Positions 33,636-45,269 of a stretch of DNA of 64,000 nucleotides are shown in pieces. A program made the position numbers and the translations under genes. Positions within the stretch are counted from its first letter, which is position 1, and each line of letters begins with the position of its first letter. The DNA is from Bradyrhizobium sp. WSM471 (GTDB lineage Bacteria > Pseudomonadota > Alphaproteobacteria > Rhizobiales > Xanthobacteraceae), in NCBI RefSeq assembly GCF_000244915.1, contig NZ_CM001442.1:6138001-6202000 (forward strand), in the 5' to 3' direction. The notes under the pieces were generated by a model. The model did not search any database, had not been told where the DNA came from, and worked only from the letters and a program-made list of their open reading frames with translations.

Positions 33636-34523
33636 ATGCAGCCTTCCCCCACACATCGCGCCAGTTTTTCGATGGGCAGCGAGATCGCCGCCAGGCGCAT
33701 TGTCGACGTCCTCACCGAAATGTTCTTCGAGGACGATGCGGCGATCGCCGCCTTCGAGCAGCCGAACGGACAATGGGACGTCGCGCTGCATTTCGCGAAC
33801 GCGCCGGACCGGGCGTGGCTGCGCGAACTCGTTGCAACCTCAGCAGGAAATGAGATCGCGGACACGCTCGCCTTCGACACCGTCGAAGCCAGGGACTGGG
33901 TCAAGTCGAGCCTGGAAGATCTCGTCCCGGTGCCGGCCGGGCGCTTCGTCGTCCATGGCAGCCATGACCGCGACCGCGTGGCGCCAAACAAGCTCGCCAT
34001 CGAGATCGAGGCGGCTCTCGCCTTCGGCACTGGCCATCACGGCACCACACGCGGCTGTTTACTTCTGCTTGACCATGTCCTGAAAAGCACCCGGCCCGGC
34101 CGCGTGCTCGACCTCGGCACCGGGACCGGCGTGCTGGGGATAGCGGCGGCGAAGGCGCTGCATCGCGCGGTGCTGGCCTCCGACATCGACCCGGCCTCGG
34201 TCAAGGTGGCAGCCGAGAACGCCTTGTTGAACGAGGTCGGTCACCATGTGCGCGTGATCCGCGCCACCGGCTTCGCTGCGGCTGATTTCGGCAGATGCGG
34301 TCCGTTCGACCTGGTGCTGGCCAACATCCTTGCCAATCCGTTACGGCAATTGGCGGGCCCGATGACGCGCCACCTCGCCCCTGGCGGGCGCGTCATCCTA
34401 TCCGGCCTGTTGACGCCCCAGGTCCCCGCCGTGATCGCCGCCTACCGCGCACGCGGCCTCGTGCCTCTGAAGCACTTGCGGATCGAGGGGTGGAGCAGCC
34501 TGTTGCTGCGGAAGATGGGGTGA
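33636..34523 (+). CDS. prmA: Ribosomal protein L11 methyltransferase
   Basis: A 295-residue class I methyltransferase that methylates L11 on several amino groups using SAM. The C-terminal domain has RVLDLGTGTGVLGIAAAKAL (SAM loop), ASDIDPASVKVAAENALLN and DLVLANILANPLRQL (post-I motif); the earlier LAFGTGHHGTTRGCLLLL is also conserved in PrmA. ATG 33636 is chosen over an in-frame TTG at 33591. The N-terminal domain that binds L11 is about 110 residues. Confidence 0.92.
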   Translation: MQPSPTHRASFSMGSEIAARRIVDVLTEMFFEDDAAIAAFEQPNGQWDVALHFANAPDRAWLRELVATSAGNEIADTLAFDTVEARDWVKSSLEDLVPVPAGRFVVHGSHDRDRVAPNKLAIEIEAALAFGTGHHGTTRGCLLLLDHVLKSTRPGRVLDLGTGTGVLGIAAAKALHRAVLASDIDPASVKVAAENALLNEVGHHVRVIRATGFAAADFGRCGPFDLVLANILANPLRQLAGPMTRHLAPGGRVILSGLLTPQVPAVIAAYRARGLVPLKHLRIEGWSSLLLRKMG

Positions 34524-34547
34524 GTACGGGTGCTGCCGTAGATGCCG

Positions 34548-34727
34548 CTACTTTGACGCCTTCTCGTCCCGGCGCATCGTGCGCTCGGCCTGCGAGGCGC
34601 GCCTCGCGCGGCGTTCGGCGAAACGCTCGATCATCTGGTTGATGAGGCCGCGCGGTTTCTTCGGTGTCGCCGCAGTCGGAGCGCGGCGCACCGGCGGCGT
34701 AATCTTCTCAAACGTGAACGCTGGCAT
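34548..34727 (-). CDS. Small basic conserved protein, function unknown
   Basis: A 59-residue protein (MPAFTFEKITPPVRRAP...). It has a Pro/Arg-rich N-terminus and an amphipathic C-terminal helix (QMIERFAERRARRASQAERT). No domain is recognised. ATG 34727 leaves no room for a longer conserved form, and the minus-strand frame further up does not look coding. It may be a nucleic-acid-binding or structural peptide. Confidence 0.55.
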   Translation of the reverse strand: MPAFTFEKITPPVRRAPTAATPKKPRGLINQMIERFAERRARRASQAERTMRRDEKASK

Positions 34728-34915
34728 CGAGTGTCCCCTCGTCGTTGAGATGAACAACTTGCTCGAATTTCCCTGTTATCCGGACGAAGCGCAACTGCCG
34801 CATCCTGTACTCCACTCAATTCGAATGGAACTTGTTCAAGCACAGTCCATGCCAGATGCGACCTCAAATGCGTCTACATTGCGGACTGATCCGCATGATC
34901 CTAAAGTGATCCACC

Positions 34916-36745
34916 ATGTTCGAAGCGCACTTCCAGACATTCGAGGAGCCCGAGGCCGGCGTCGCATTGACGGCCCGGCTGGCCGCGCTCCGTGAAGAAC
35001 TCGCCCGCCGCAAGCTGACCGGTTTCGTGATTCCACGCGCCGATCAGCAGCAGAATGAGTATGTGCCGCCGTCGGAAGAGCGTCTGGCCTGGCTGACCGG
35101 TTTTACGGGCTCGGCGGGACTGGCGGTGGTGCTGACGCACGAGGCCGCGGTCTTCGTCGATGGCCGCTACACGATCCAGGCGGCCAAGCAGGTCGATTCA
35201 AGGGCCTGGGCCGTGGAGTCTCTGATCGATCCCCCGCCGGAAAGCTGGATGTCGGCACACCTGAAGGCCGGCGACCGCCTAGGATTTGATCCGTGGCTGC
35301 ACACTTTTGCGGCAGCCGAGCGTTTGTCCGCCGCCTGCACCAAGGCCGGTGCCGAGCTGGTCGCCGTCGACAGCAATCCGGTCGATGCGATCTGGCAGGA
35401 CCGGCCACAGCCGCCGATTGCGCCGGTCACGGTGCACGGGATGCAACATGCCGGCGTGACTGAAGCCGAGAAGCTGACGCAGATCAGGAGCGAGATCGGC
35501 AAGCTCGGCGTCGATGCGTTGGTGCTGTCCGACAGCCATGCCGTGGCCTGGACCTTCAACATCCGCGGCGCCGACGTCGCGCATACGCCGCTGCCGCTGT
35601 CCTATGCGCTGGTGCCGAAGGACGGCCGTCCCACCATCTTCATCGATCACCGCAAGCTCTCCAATCTGACCCGCGACCATCTCGAGCAGTCCGCCGACGT
35701 GCGCGAGCCCGATGCGATGGCGCCGACGCTGATGGCGCTCGCCAAGAGCGGTGGATCGATTGCGCTCGACAATGCGACCGCGGCCGACGCGCTTAGCCGG
35801 CTGATCACGGGCGCCGGCGGCAAGCCGGTGCGCGGCAGCGATCCGATCGCGCTGCTCAAAGCGGTCAAGAACCCGACCGAGATCAAGGGCACGCAAACGG
35901 CGCATCGGCGCGATGCCGTGGCGCTGGCGCGCTTCCTTGCCTTCATCGACCGCGAGGCGGCAAGCGGGAAGCTCACCGAGATCGACGCGGTCGAGGCGCT
36001 GGAGACGTTCCGCCGCGACACCGGCGCGCTGAAGGACGTGTCGTTCCCGACCATATCGGGCACCGGCCCGAATGGCGCCATCGTGCACTACCGCGTCACC
36101 CGCAAGAGCAACCGGCGGATCGTGCCTGGCGATCTGCTGCTGATCGATTCAGGTGCACAATATGAAGACGGCACCACCGACGTCACCCGCACCATGGCCG
36201 TGGGCGAGCCGACCGACGAGATGCGCGACCGCTTCACGCGTGTGCTGCGCGGCCACATCGCAATCGCCCGCGCGATCTTTCCCGACGGCGCCACCGGCGC
36301 GCAGCTCGACACGCTGGCACGGCAATATCTCTGGGCCGCCGGCGTCGATTTCGAGCATGGCACCGGCCACGGCGTCGGCAGCTATCTCTCGGTGCACGAA
36401 GGACCGGCGCGGATATCGAAGCTCGGCACCACGCCGCTGAAGCGCGGCATGATCCTGTCCAACGAGCCCGGCTACTACAAGACCGACGGTTTCGGCATCC
36501 GCATCGAGAACCTCGAACTGGTGGTCGCGGCCGACATCAAGGGCGCGGAAAAATCGATGAACGCGTTCGAGACCCTGACCCTGGCACCGATCGACCGCCG
36601 GCTGATCGATGTGGCCATGCTGGGCAAGGACGAGCTCGACTGGCTCAATGCCTACCATGCGCGCGTCAGGGCCGAGGTGCGGCCGGCGCTGGACGCGACG
36701 ACGAAGGCCTGGCTGGACCAGGCCACGGCGGAGCTGAAGGCGTAA
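34916..36745 (+). CDS. Aminopeptidase P family protein (Xaa-Pro aminopeptidase, M24B)
   Basis: A 609-residue metallopeptidase that removes N-terminal residues before proline. Two N-terminal creatinase-like domains (about 15-300) precede the pita-bread catalytic domain. Metal-ligand sequences are LLIDSGAQYEDGTTDVTRT (two Asp), HGTGHGVGSYLSVHEGP (His), ILSNEPGYYKTDGFG (Glu) and IRIENLELV (Glu). The length is that of the long eukaryote-like three-domain form. It stands alone, between the small gene and a palindromic repeat. Confidence 0.9.
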   Translation: MFEAHFQTFEEPEAGVALTARLAALREELARRKLTGFVIPRADQQQNEYVPPSEERLAWLTGFTGSAGLAVVLTHEAAVFVDGRYTIQAAKQVDSRAWAVESLIDPPPESWMSAHLKAGDRLGFDPWLHTFAAAERLSAACTKAGAELVAVDSNPVDAIWQDRPQPPIAPVTVHGMQHAGVTEAEKLTQIRSEIGKLGVDALVLSDSHAVAWTFNIRGADVAHTPLPLSYALVPKDGRPTIFIDHRKLSNLTRDHLEQSADVREPDAMAPTLMALAKSGGSIALDNATAADALSRLITGAGGKPVRGSDPIALLKAVKNPTEIKGTQTAHRRDAVALARFLAFIDREAASGKLTEIDAVEALETFRRDTGALKDVSFPTISGTGPNGAIVHYRVTRKSNRRIVPGDLLLIDSGAQYEDGTTDVTRTMAVGEPTDEMRDRFTRVLRGHIAIARAIFPDGATGAQLDTLARQYLWAAGVDFEHGTGHGVGSYLSVHEGPARISKLGTTPLKRGMILSNEPGYYKTDGFGIRIENLELVVAADIKGAEKSMNAFETLTLAPIDRRLIDVAMLGKDELDWLNAYHARVRAEVRPALDATTKAWLDQATAELKA

Positions 36746-36809
36746 GCGCGTCGTCGCGAAGCCGCATGGCACCACGCGCTTTGTGCAAGGCTGCTTCTCC
36801 ACCACAGCT

Positions 36810-36910
36810 GTCATGCTCCGCGAAAGCGGGGCATCCAGTACGCCGCGGCCTCTCGATTCAATCACGACTGCCTCTGGAATACTGGATTCCCCGCCTTCGC
36901 GGGGAATGAC
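36810..36910. repeat. Palindromic repeat (GTCATGCTCCGCG...CGCGGGGAATGAC)
   Basis: The ends GTCATGCTCCGCGAAAGCGG and CCGCCTTCGCGGGGAATGAC are approximate inverted copies, and CCAGTA/TACTGG pair inside. It is the only feature I see in the 320-base gap between the aminopeptidase P gene and the MFS gene. Confidence 0.7.
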
Positions 36911-37065
36911 ACCGAGTTTTTGACGCGAGCAGCGCGCCCAATTCATCGTCATCGCGCTGTCATTGTTACCCTCCCGGAATCCGTATAGCCGCATTCCGAA
37001 ACGCCGATATCCGTCTTGCGCGAGCGCGCTACAGTCCGATTCGAATTTCCACGAGACGGACACGC

Positions 37066-38340
37066 ATGCACGGCATGATCAGCAAGCCGCCGGAAACGGC
37101 GAAGAACCTCGCGACCTCGCGCCTGGTGTTGCTGCTGCTCGTCGTCATGACCGGGATCGCGCCGATCTCGCTTTACATGCTGGTTCCGGCGCTGCCGGTG
37201 CTGGCGACGACATTTGGCAGCGACATCTCGGTCGCGCAGATGACGGTGTCGCTGTACATGGTCGGCATCGCGCTGTCGCAACTCATCATGGGTCCGCTGT
37301 CGGACCGTTTCGGGCGGCGCCCGGTGCTGCTCGGAGGACTGGCGCTGATGGTGGTCGCCAGCGTCGCCTGCATCTTCGCGGAAACCCTGCCGCAGCTGAT
37401 CGCCGCACGCTTTTTCCAGGCGCTGGGCGGCGCCGCCGGCATGGTGGTGAGCCGCGCCATCATCCGCGACATCTACGAGCGCGATCGCGTCGCCTCGATG
37501 ATCAGCCTCGTCGTCGCGGCGCTGATGATCGGGCAGATGGTCTCCCCGCTCACCGGCGGCCTGATCGAAACCGCATTCGGCTGGCGCGCGATCTTCTACG
37601 CCATCACCGTCGCCGCGATCATCGTCGCCGTCGGCATCGCATTCGCGCTGCCCGAGACGCGGCGAGACCGCGCCGCCGGCAGCGGCTTTCGCGGCGATGT
37701 CGGCATCCTGATCCGCAACCGCGCCTTCGTCGGCTACGTGATGTGCCAGGTGCTGGCCTCGCAGATCATCTTCACCTTCGCAGGCGGCGGCCCCTATATC
37801 GTGGTGACGCAGATGGGCAGGACCAGCGCCGAATACGGCGCGTGGTTCGCGACGACGGGTTTTGCCTATCTCGTCGGCAATCTGCTCTGCGTGCGCTTCG
37901 CGCCCAGGCACTCGTTGGAGAAGTTGATCTGGTTCGGCCTCGCGCTGCAGCTTTGCGGCAGCCTGTTGAACCTGCTGTGGAGTTTCACTGGCTGGAACGA
38001 GGCACCCGCCTGGTTGTTCGGCACGCAGATGATCGTGATGGTCGGCAATGCTTTCGTGATGGCGAACTCGGCCGCCGGCGCGATCAGCATCCGTCCCGAG
38101 GCCGCCGGCACCGCATCAGGTGCGATGGGCTTCCTGCAGCAGGGTATCGGCGCGCTGATGTCGCAATTCGGCGCCTATCTCGGCGGCCATTCCGCGACCA
38201 CGCTGCCGCTCACCGCCGCGGTGCTGGCGATCTCCCTGCTCTGCGCCTGCACGATGATCTTCGTCGTCCCCCGCCGCGAGATCATGGTCAGCGAGACGCT
38301 GATCGGGCAGGCGGAAGAGGAAGAGAGCGGGATGATGTGA
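37066..38340 (+). CDS. MFS drug efflux transporter (Bcr/CflA subfamily)
   Basis: A 424-residue, 12-helix transporter. The loop 2-3 motif GPLSDRFGRRPVLLGGLAL and the N-terminal block APISLYMLVPALPVLATTFG are typical of the Bcr/CflA drug:H+ antiporters. MVSPLTGGLIETAFGWRAIF marks helix 5, motif C-like. The substrate cannot be told from sequence. A type A repeat follows the stop. Confidence 0.9.
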   Translation: MHGMISKPPETAKNLATSRLVLLLLVVMTGIAPISLYMLVPALPVLATTFGSDISVAQMTVSLYMVGIALSQLIMGPLSDRFGRRPVLLGGLALMVVASVACIFAETLPQLIAARFFQALGGAAGMVVSRAIIRDIYERDRVASMISLVVAALMIGQMVSPLTGGLIETAFGWRAIFYAITVAAIIVAVGIAFALPETRRDRAAGSGFRGDVGILIRNRAFVGYVMCQVLASQIIFTFAGGGPYIVVTQMGRTSAEYGAWFATTGFAYLVGNLLCVRFAPRHSLEKLIWFGLALQLCGSLLNLLWSFTGWNEAPAWLFGTQMIVMVGNAFVMANSAAGAISIRPEAAGTASGAMGFLQQGIGALMSQFGAYLGGHSATTLPLTAAVLAISLLCACTMIFVVPRREIMVSETLIGQAEEEESGMM

Positions 38341-38351
38341 GGGTTTAAGTC

Positions 38352-38429
38352 GTCATTCCGGGGCGCACGAAGTGCGAACCCGGAATCTCGAGATTCCGGG
38401 TTCGATGCTGCGCATCGCCCCGGAATGAC
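38352..38429. repeat. Type A palindromic repeat
   Basis: GTCATTCCGGGGCGCACG...AACCCGGAATCTCGAGATTCCGGGTT...CCCCGGAATGAC; the centre is the 18-base palindrome CCGGAATCTCGAGATTCCGG extended outward. It lies between convergent MFS and ligA genes. Confidence 0.9.
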
Positions 38430-38440
38430 GGAAGAAAACA

Positions 38441-41002
<2,562 letters not shown>

Positions 41003-41006
41003 AAGA

Positions 41007-41083
41007 GTCATTCCGGGATGGTCCGAAGGACCAGACCCGGAATCTCGAGATTCCGGGTTCGCACTTCGTGCGCCCGGAATGAC
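41007..41083. repeat. Type A palindromic repeat, right of the GIY-YIG gene
   Basis: GTCATTCCGGGATGGTCCGA...GACCCGGAATCTCGAGATTCCGGGTT...GCCCGGAATGAC. Same subtype and orientation as 40615-40692. Confidence 0.88.
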
Positions 41084-41091
41084 GGTGGCAA

Positions 41092-42765
41092 TCAAGCCGT
41101 CGCCGCCTTGAGCAGCCGGTCCGCGGCGGCCCTCGCCTCGGCGGTGATCTCGGCGCCGGCGAGCATCCGCGCGATCTCCTCGCGGCGGTGGTCGGCGGCG
41201 AGCGCATTGACGCGGGTGGCGACGCGCTTGCCCTTGTCCAGTGCGTCCTTGGAGATCAGCAGATGCTGGTCGGCACGGGCAGCGACCTGCGGGGCGTGGG
41301 TGACGGCCATCACCTGGACCTTGCCGGCGAGGCGCGCCAGCCGTCCGCCGATCGCGTCCGCGACCGCGCCGCCGACGCCGGTGTCGATTTCGTCGAAGAC
41401 CAGGGTCGGCGCCGAGCCGCGGTCGGACAGCACGACCTTGAGCGCCAGCAGGAAACGCGACAGCTCGCCGCCGGAGGCGACCTTCATCATCGGCCCTGGC
41501 TTGGTGCCCGGGTTGGTCTGCACCCAGAACTCGACGCGATCGAACCCTTGCGGCCCCGGAGCTGCCTCGTCGGTCTGGACCTGGGTCATGAACTTGGCGC
41601 GTTCGAGCTTGAGCGGCGCGAGCTCGGCATTGACCGCCTTGTTGAGCTTCTCCGCCGATTTCTGCCGCGCCATCGACAGCTTCTTGGCGGCCGCCGCATA
41701 GCGCGCATCGGCCTCGATCGCGGCCTGCTCCAGCTTCTTCAGCCGTGAGGCGCCGGCATCGATCAGAACGACATCGGCGGCATATCTGGCGGCAAGCGCG
41801 GCGAGCCCGTCGACCGGCGTCGAATATTTGCGCGAGGCGGCGCGCAGCGCGAACAACCGCTCCTCGATGCGTTCGAGCTCCGAGGGATCGAAATCGGTCG
41901 CGGCAAGCGCCGCCTGCAGATGCTGGTCGGCTTCCTCCAGCGCGTTGATGGCGATGTCGATCGCCCTCACCGCGGGCTCGACCAGCGCCGGCGCGTTGAC
42001 GCCGCGGCGCTCCAGCCGCCGCACGGCGGCCGAGAGCGAGGCGACCGGCGAATGATGGCCGCCGACCGCCTCCTGCGCCTCGCGCAGGTCGGAGGCGATC
42101 TTCTCGCCCTGCATCATCGTGGTCCGACGGGAGGCCAGCGAGGTCTCCTCGCCGTCCCTGGGCGCGAGCTGCTTCAATTCGTCAGAGGCGTGACGGAGGT
42201 AGTCGGCTTCGCGCGCGGCGCGCTCCATGCCGGCGCGATGCTCCTCCAGCGCATTGTTGGCGGTGCGGCGGGCGTCCCAGAGCGCTTCGACCGCCGAGAC
42301 GTCCTTTTCGAGACCGGCGAAGGCGTCGAGCAGGCGGCGGTGGGTGGCGGCATCGACCAGCGCGCGCTCGTCGTGCTGTCCGTGGATCTCGACCAGGGCG
42401 GCCCCGACCGCCTTCAGCGTCTGCACGCTGATCGCCTGGTCGTTGATGAAGGCGCGGGTGCGGCCGTCGGCGAGCTGGACCCGGCGGAGAATCATCTCGC
42501 CGGTATCCTCCAGCCCGTTCTCCGCGAGGATTTTGGCCGCGGGATGGTTTTTTGGGATATCGAATACGGCAGTGACCTGCCCCTGCTCCGCCCCATGCCG
42601 CACGAGGCCGGCATCGCCGCGGCCGCCGAGCGCCAACGCAAAGGCATCGAGCAGGATGGATTTGCCCGCACCGGTCTCGCCGGTCAAAACCGCGAGGCCC
42701 GGTGCAAATTCGATATCGAGCCGTTCGATCAGGACGATGTCACGGATCGACAGACGCGCCAGCAT
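41092..42765 (-). CDS. recN: DNA repair protein RecN
   Basis: A 557-residue SMC-like ATPase for double-strand break repair. Walker A GETGAGKSILLDAFALALGG is at residues 29-48 (GETGAGKS 29-36); the middle (about 160-370) is the coiled-coil region; the C-terminus has LVFDEIDTGVGGAVADAIGG (Walker B and signature context), then QVMAVTHAPQVAARADQHLLI. No LexA-type operator is visible in the short gap before it; bamD ends 13 bases upstream, so recN is probably read from the bamD transcript. Confidence 0.94.
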   Translation of the reverse strand: MLARLSIRDIVLIERLDIEFAPGLAVLTGETGAGKSILLDAFALALGGRGDAGLVRHGAEQGQVTAVFDIPKNHPAAKILAENGLEDTGEMILRRVQLADGRTRAFINDQAISVQTLKAVGAALVEIHGQHDERALVDAATHRRLLDAFAGLEKDVSAVEALWDARRTANNALEEHRAGMERAAREADYLRHASDELKQLAPRDGEETSLASRRTTMMQGEKIASDLREAQEAVGGHHSPVASLSAAVRRLERRGVNAPALVEPAVRAIDIAINALEEADQHLQAALAATDFDPSELERIEERLFALRAASRKYSTPVDGLAALAARYAADVVLIDAGASRLKKLEQAAIEADARYAAAAKKLSMARQKSAEKLNKAVNAELAPLKLERAKFMTQVQTDEAAPGPQGFDRVEFWVQTNPGTKPGPMMKVASGGELSRFLLALKVVLSDRGSAPTLVFDEIDTGVGGAVADAIGGRLARLAGKVQVMAVTHAPQVAARADQHLLISKDALDKGKRVATRVNALAADHRREEIARMLAGAEITAEARAAADRLLKAATA

Positions 42766-42778
42766 GGAATTCTATTTC

Positions 42779-43684
42779 CTAGCCGAGACCCATTTTCTTG
42801 AAGGTCTTGCTAATCCAGGACCCCTGATTCTCGCTCGGTTCGAGACCGCCTGATTTTACAAGATTATAGGCGTCCTTGTACCAGCGACTGTCAGGAAAAT
42901 TGTGCCCGAGCACGGCGGCGGCCGTCTGGGCCTCGCCGACGATGCCGATCGCCATATAGGCCTCGGTCAGGCGGTACAGCGCCTCCTCGACATGGCGGGT
43001 GGTCTGGTACTGCGTCACCACGGCCTTGTAACGGTTGATCGCCGCCGTGTAGTCGCGCTTCTGTGCGTAGTAGCGGCCGACGTTCATTTCCTTGCCGGCG
43101 AGCTGGTCGCGCGCACCTTCGATCTTGGCCTTGGCCGAGGTCGCATATTCGGAGGTCGGATATTTGCGCACCACCTCTTCCAGCGAGGCGATCGCCTTCT
43201 CGGTGCGGGTCTGGTCGCGGCTGATGTCCGGAATCTGGTCGTAATGCGAGGCGGCAATCAGATATTGCGCGTAGGCCGCATCCGGGCTGCCGGGATGCAG
43301 CGTGACGTAGCGGGTGGCCGCGCCGATGCAGCTGTCGTAGTCGCCGCCCTGGTAGGACGCGTAGGCCGACATCAGCAACGATTTGCGGGCCCAGTCGGAA
43401 TATGGATGCTGGCGGTCGACCTCTTCGAACTTCTTGTTCGCCGCCTTCATGTCCTTCTTCTCGTTCATGAGGTACAGGCCCTCATTGTAGATCTTGTCGG
43501 CGGGCTCCTCGACGAAGGTGTCGTCCTTGGCGATGAACTTGTCCCAAAGCGCGCCGGTGCCGCAGCCGGCCAGCGGCAGCGCGAGCACGAAGAGGGCGAC
43601 AACCTGAAGCAACCCACGGGCTCGAGACGAGACCTCTCGAGACCAGACCTGAAGATATCCGCGCGTCATACGCTGTGCCGACAT
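42779..43684 (-). CDS. bamD: Outer membrane assembly lipoprotein BamD
   Basis: A 301-residue lipoprotein. After a basic N-terminus the lipobox LPLAGC puts the lipidated Cys at 41. The mature part has TPR repeats: ADKIYNEGLYLMNEKKDMKAA, PYSDWARKSLLMSAYASYQ, SPDAAYAQYLIAASHYDQIP and RHVEEALYRLTEAYMAIG. BamD is the essential partner of BamA for inserting outer-membrane barrels. ATG 43684 gives a signal sequence of normal length. It lies between lpxC and recN on the same strand. Confidence 0.93.
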   Translation of the reverse strand: MSAQRMTRGYLQVWSREVSSRARGLLQVVALFVLALPLAGCGTGALWDKFIAKDDTFVEEPADKIYNEGLYLMNEKKDMKAANKKFEEVDRQHPYSDWARKSLLMSAYASYQGGDYDSCIGAATRYVTLHPGSPDAAYAQYLIAASHYDQIPDISRDQTRTEKAIASLEEVVRKYPTSEYATSAKAKIEGARDQLAGKEMNVGRYYAQKRDYTAAINRYKAVVTQYQTTRHVEEALYRLTEAYMAIGIVGEAQTAAAVLGHNFPDSRWYKDAYNLVKSGGLEPSENQGSWISKTFKKMGLG

Positions 43685-43917
43685 GAGTATTGCCCTGACG
43701 CCCTGTGATGCGGTGTCCGCCAGCCCATGAACCCGTCCTGGGCGCGAAATATAGCCGTGGTGCGTGCCATGCAGCCACGCCGGTGTAACCGAAAAACGAT
43801 CTTCAACCAACCGGATAGGCAGGCATTCCGCCCGGATTAAGGCGAACGCGCCGCAATCCTAGCCGATCATCGTTACCAGGAGTTTCCCGGGGAAAGCCGC
43901 CACAAGACGCCCATGGC

Positions 43918-43940
43918 AACGGGTCTTCGCAGGACCCGTT
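43918..43940 (-). terminator. Hairpin downstream of lpxC
   Basis: AACGGGTC (43918-43925) and GACCCGTT (43933-43940) form an 8-bp stem with a 7-base loop, 7 bases beyond the lpxC stop. The T-run (TCTCTTTT) lies on the plus-strand side, so on the lpxC transcript it is a stem without U-tract. Confidence 0.45.
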
Positions 43941-43946
43941 TCTCTT

Positions 43947-44909
43947 TTAGGAAACGTCCGGTCCGTAGACCGCGGCGATCCGGCCACCGACGATGCCGCG
44001 ACCGGTTTCGGCCACCGGACGCGTGGTGCGGCGGGCTGCCTCGCCCTCAACCACCCGCCAGGCGGTGCGGTCGGCGAGCAACGCAGTCAGGACGGCGTGG
44101 TTGAGCTTGTGGCCGCCACGTACCGAGCGGTAGGCGCCGAGCAGCGGCAGACCGGCCAGCGCGAGGTCGCCAATCACGTCCAGCACCTTGTGGCGGGCGC
44201 ATTCGTCGGCGTAGCGCAGGCCTTCGGTGTTGAGCAGCCGCTCCTCGTCGAACACGACGGTGTTGTCGAACGAGGCGCCGAGCGCATAGCCGGCGCTCCA
44301 GAGCCGCGCGACGTCGCACATCAGGCCGAAAGTCCGGGCCCGGCCGACTTCGCGGCGGAAACGCTCCGGGTTCAGGTCGAAGGCGTAGCTCTGCTGGCCG
44401 ATGACAGGATTGGTAAAGTCGATCTCGACCTCGGCGCGGAACCCGTCGGCATAGGGCCTGATCTCACCGAAGGAGTCGCCGATCTTGACCGAGATCGGCT
44501 TCAAAACCTGGATGAAGCGGCGCTGTGCCGGCTGGGTCACGATGCCGGCCTGGTCGATCGCCGCAACGAAGGCTGCCGCGCTGCCGTCCATGATCGGCAC
44601 TTCCGGCCCGTCGATCTCGATGATGGCGTTGTCGACGCCCATGCCCCGCAGTGCAGCAAGCACATGCTCGGCGGTGGAAACCAGCGGACCGTCGCGATCA
44701 CCGAGGACGGTGGCGAAATCGGTCGCGATCACCTGCTCGGCGGTGGCCTGGACTTCGCGATCGCTTCCCTCGAGCCCGGTGCGGACAAAAACAAAGCCCG
44801 CGTCGACAGGCGCAGGTCCAAGCGTAAGCGTGACGGGAAGACCGGAATGAACGCCGACGCCTGCCACACTGGCTTGCGCACGAAGCGTTGTTTGCCGGCT
44901 AAATTTCAT
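43947..44909 (-). CDS. lpxC: UDP-3-O-acyl-N-acetylglucosamine deacetylase
   Basis: A 320-residue zinc amidase catalysing the committed step of lipid A synthesis. TAEHVLAALRGMGVDNAIIE (first zinc His), the block EVPIMDGSAAAFVAAI, and ECARHKVLDVIGDLALAG (second His and the Asp ligand) are all present, with GGHKLNHAV near the C-terminal His. ATG 44909 (MKFSRQTTLRAQ) is chosen as the family start with GGGGCGG upstream; ATG 44933 is also in frame. It closes the dcw block as in other alphaproteobacteria. Confidence 0.95.
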   Translation of the reverse strand: MKFSRQTTLRAQASVAGVGVHSGLPVTLTLGPAPVDAGFVFVRTGLEGSDREVQATAEQVIATDFATVLGDRDGPLVSTAEHVLAALRGMGVDNAIIEIDGPEVPIMDGSAAAFVAAIDQAGIVTQPAQRRFIQVLKPISVKIGDSFGEIRPYADGFRAEVEIDFTNPVIGQQSYAFDLNPERFRREVGRARTFGLMCDVARLWSAGYALGASFDNTVVFDEERLLNTEGLRYADECARHKVLDVIGDLALAGLPLLGAYRSVRGGHKLNHAVLTALLADRTAWRVVEGEAARRTTRPVAETGRGIVGGRIAAVYGPDVS

Positions 44910-45208
44910 CAGGAACCGCCCCACTACGACCATCGCGACTTATACTGAACCCGACTGAGCGGCCTGGACCGCTCGTTCCGAATCCGTATCCCCAAGTCAC
45001 GGCAAACCATAGTCACTGCCTCAAACAGCGCCAACTCACGCTTTTTTACCGATTGTTACCCCAAACCCGCCGTATTCGCGCCAAGGCTTAACCAAATTGG
45101 ACCGGAGTTCGGAGCCGTTTTCAGCAGTTTTACTGAACCATCGAATACGTAATTAATGATTTAAAATCAGTTGCTTGGCTACGCAATCCGGACATGCACG
45201 GGGCAAAA
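44910..45208. other. Gap between ftsZ and lpxC, probable lpxC promoter region
   Basis: With the terminator this is a 360-base gap. It is more A/T-rich than the genes. Short motifs such as TTAATGATTTAA (about 45153) and TTAACCAAATTGG (about 45088) are present, but I see no full CtrA site (TTAA-N7-TTAA). No ORF is convincing here. Confidence 0.5.
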
Positions 45209-45213
45209 GAAAA

Positions 45214-45246
45214 GGTCCCGGCAAGCTTCCCGCCGGGACCTTTTTT
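45214..45246 (-). terminator. Rho-independent terminator of ftsZ
   Basis: GGTCCCGGC (45214-45222) and GCCGGGACC (45232-45240) form a perfect 9-bp stem, with A/T runs on both sides, so it can act in both directions. On the minus strand it lies 24 bases beyond the ftsZ stop at 45270 and is followed by TTTTCTTTT. Confidence 0.85.
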
Positions 45247-45269
45247 CGTCTGCCTTATTGTAACAATCC

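Noticed and set aside
34740..34995. Plus-strand frame running into the aminopeptidase P start
   Set aside because: The segment has no protein-like features and overlaps the true start of the aminopeptidase in a different frame.
45150..45175. TTAATGATTTAA as a CtrA site upstream of lpxC
   Set aside because: Spacing is 4, not the 7 bases needed between the TTAA halves.
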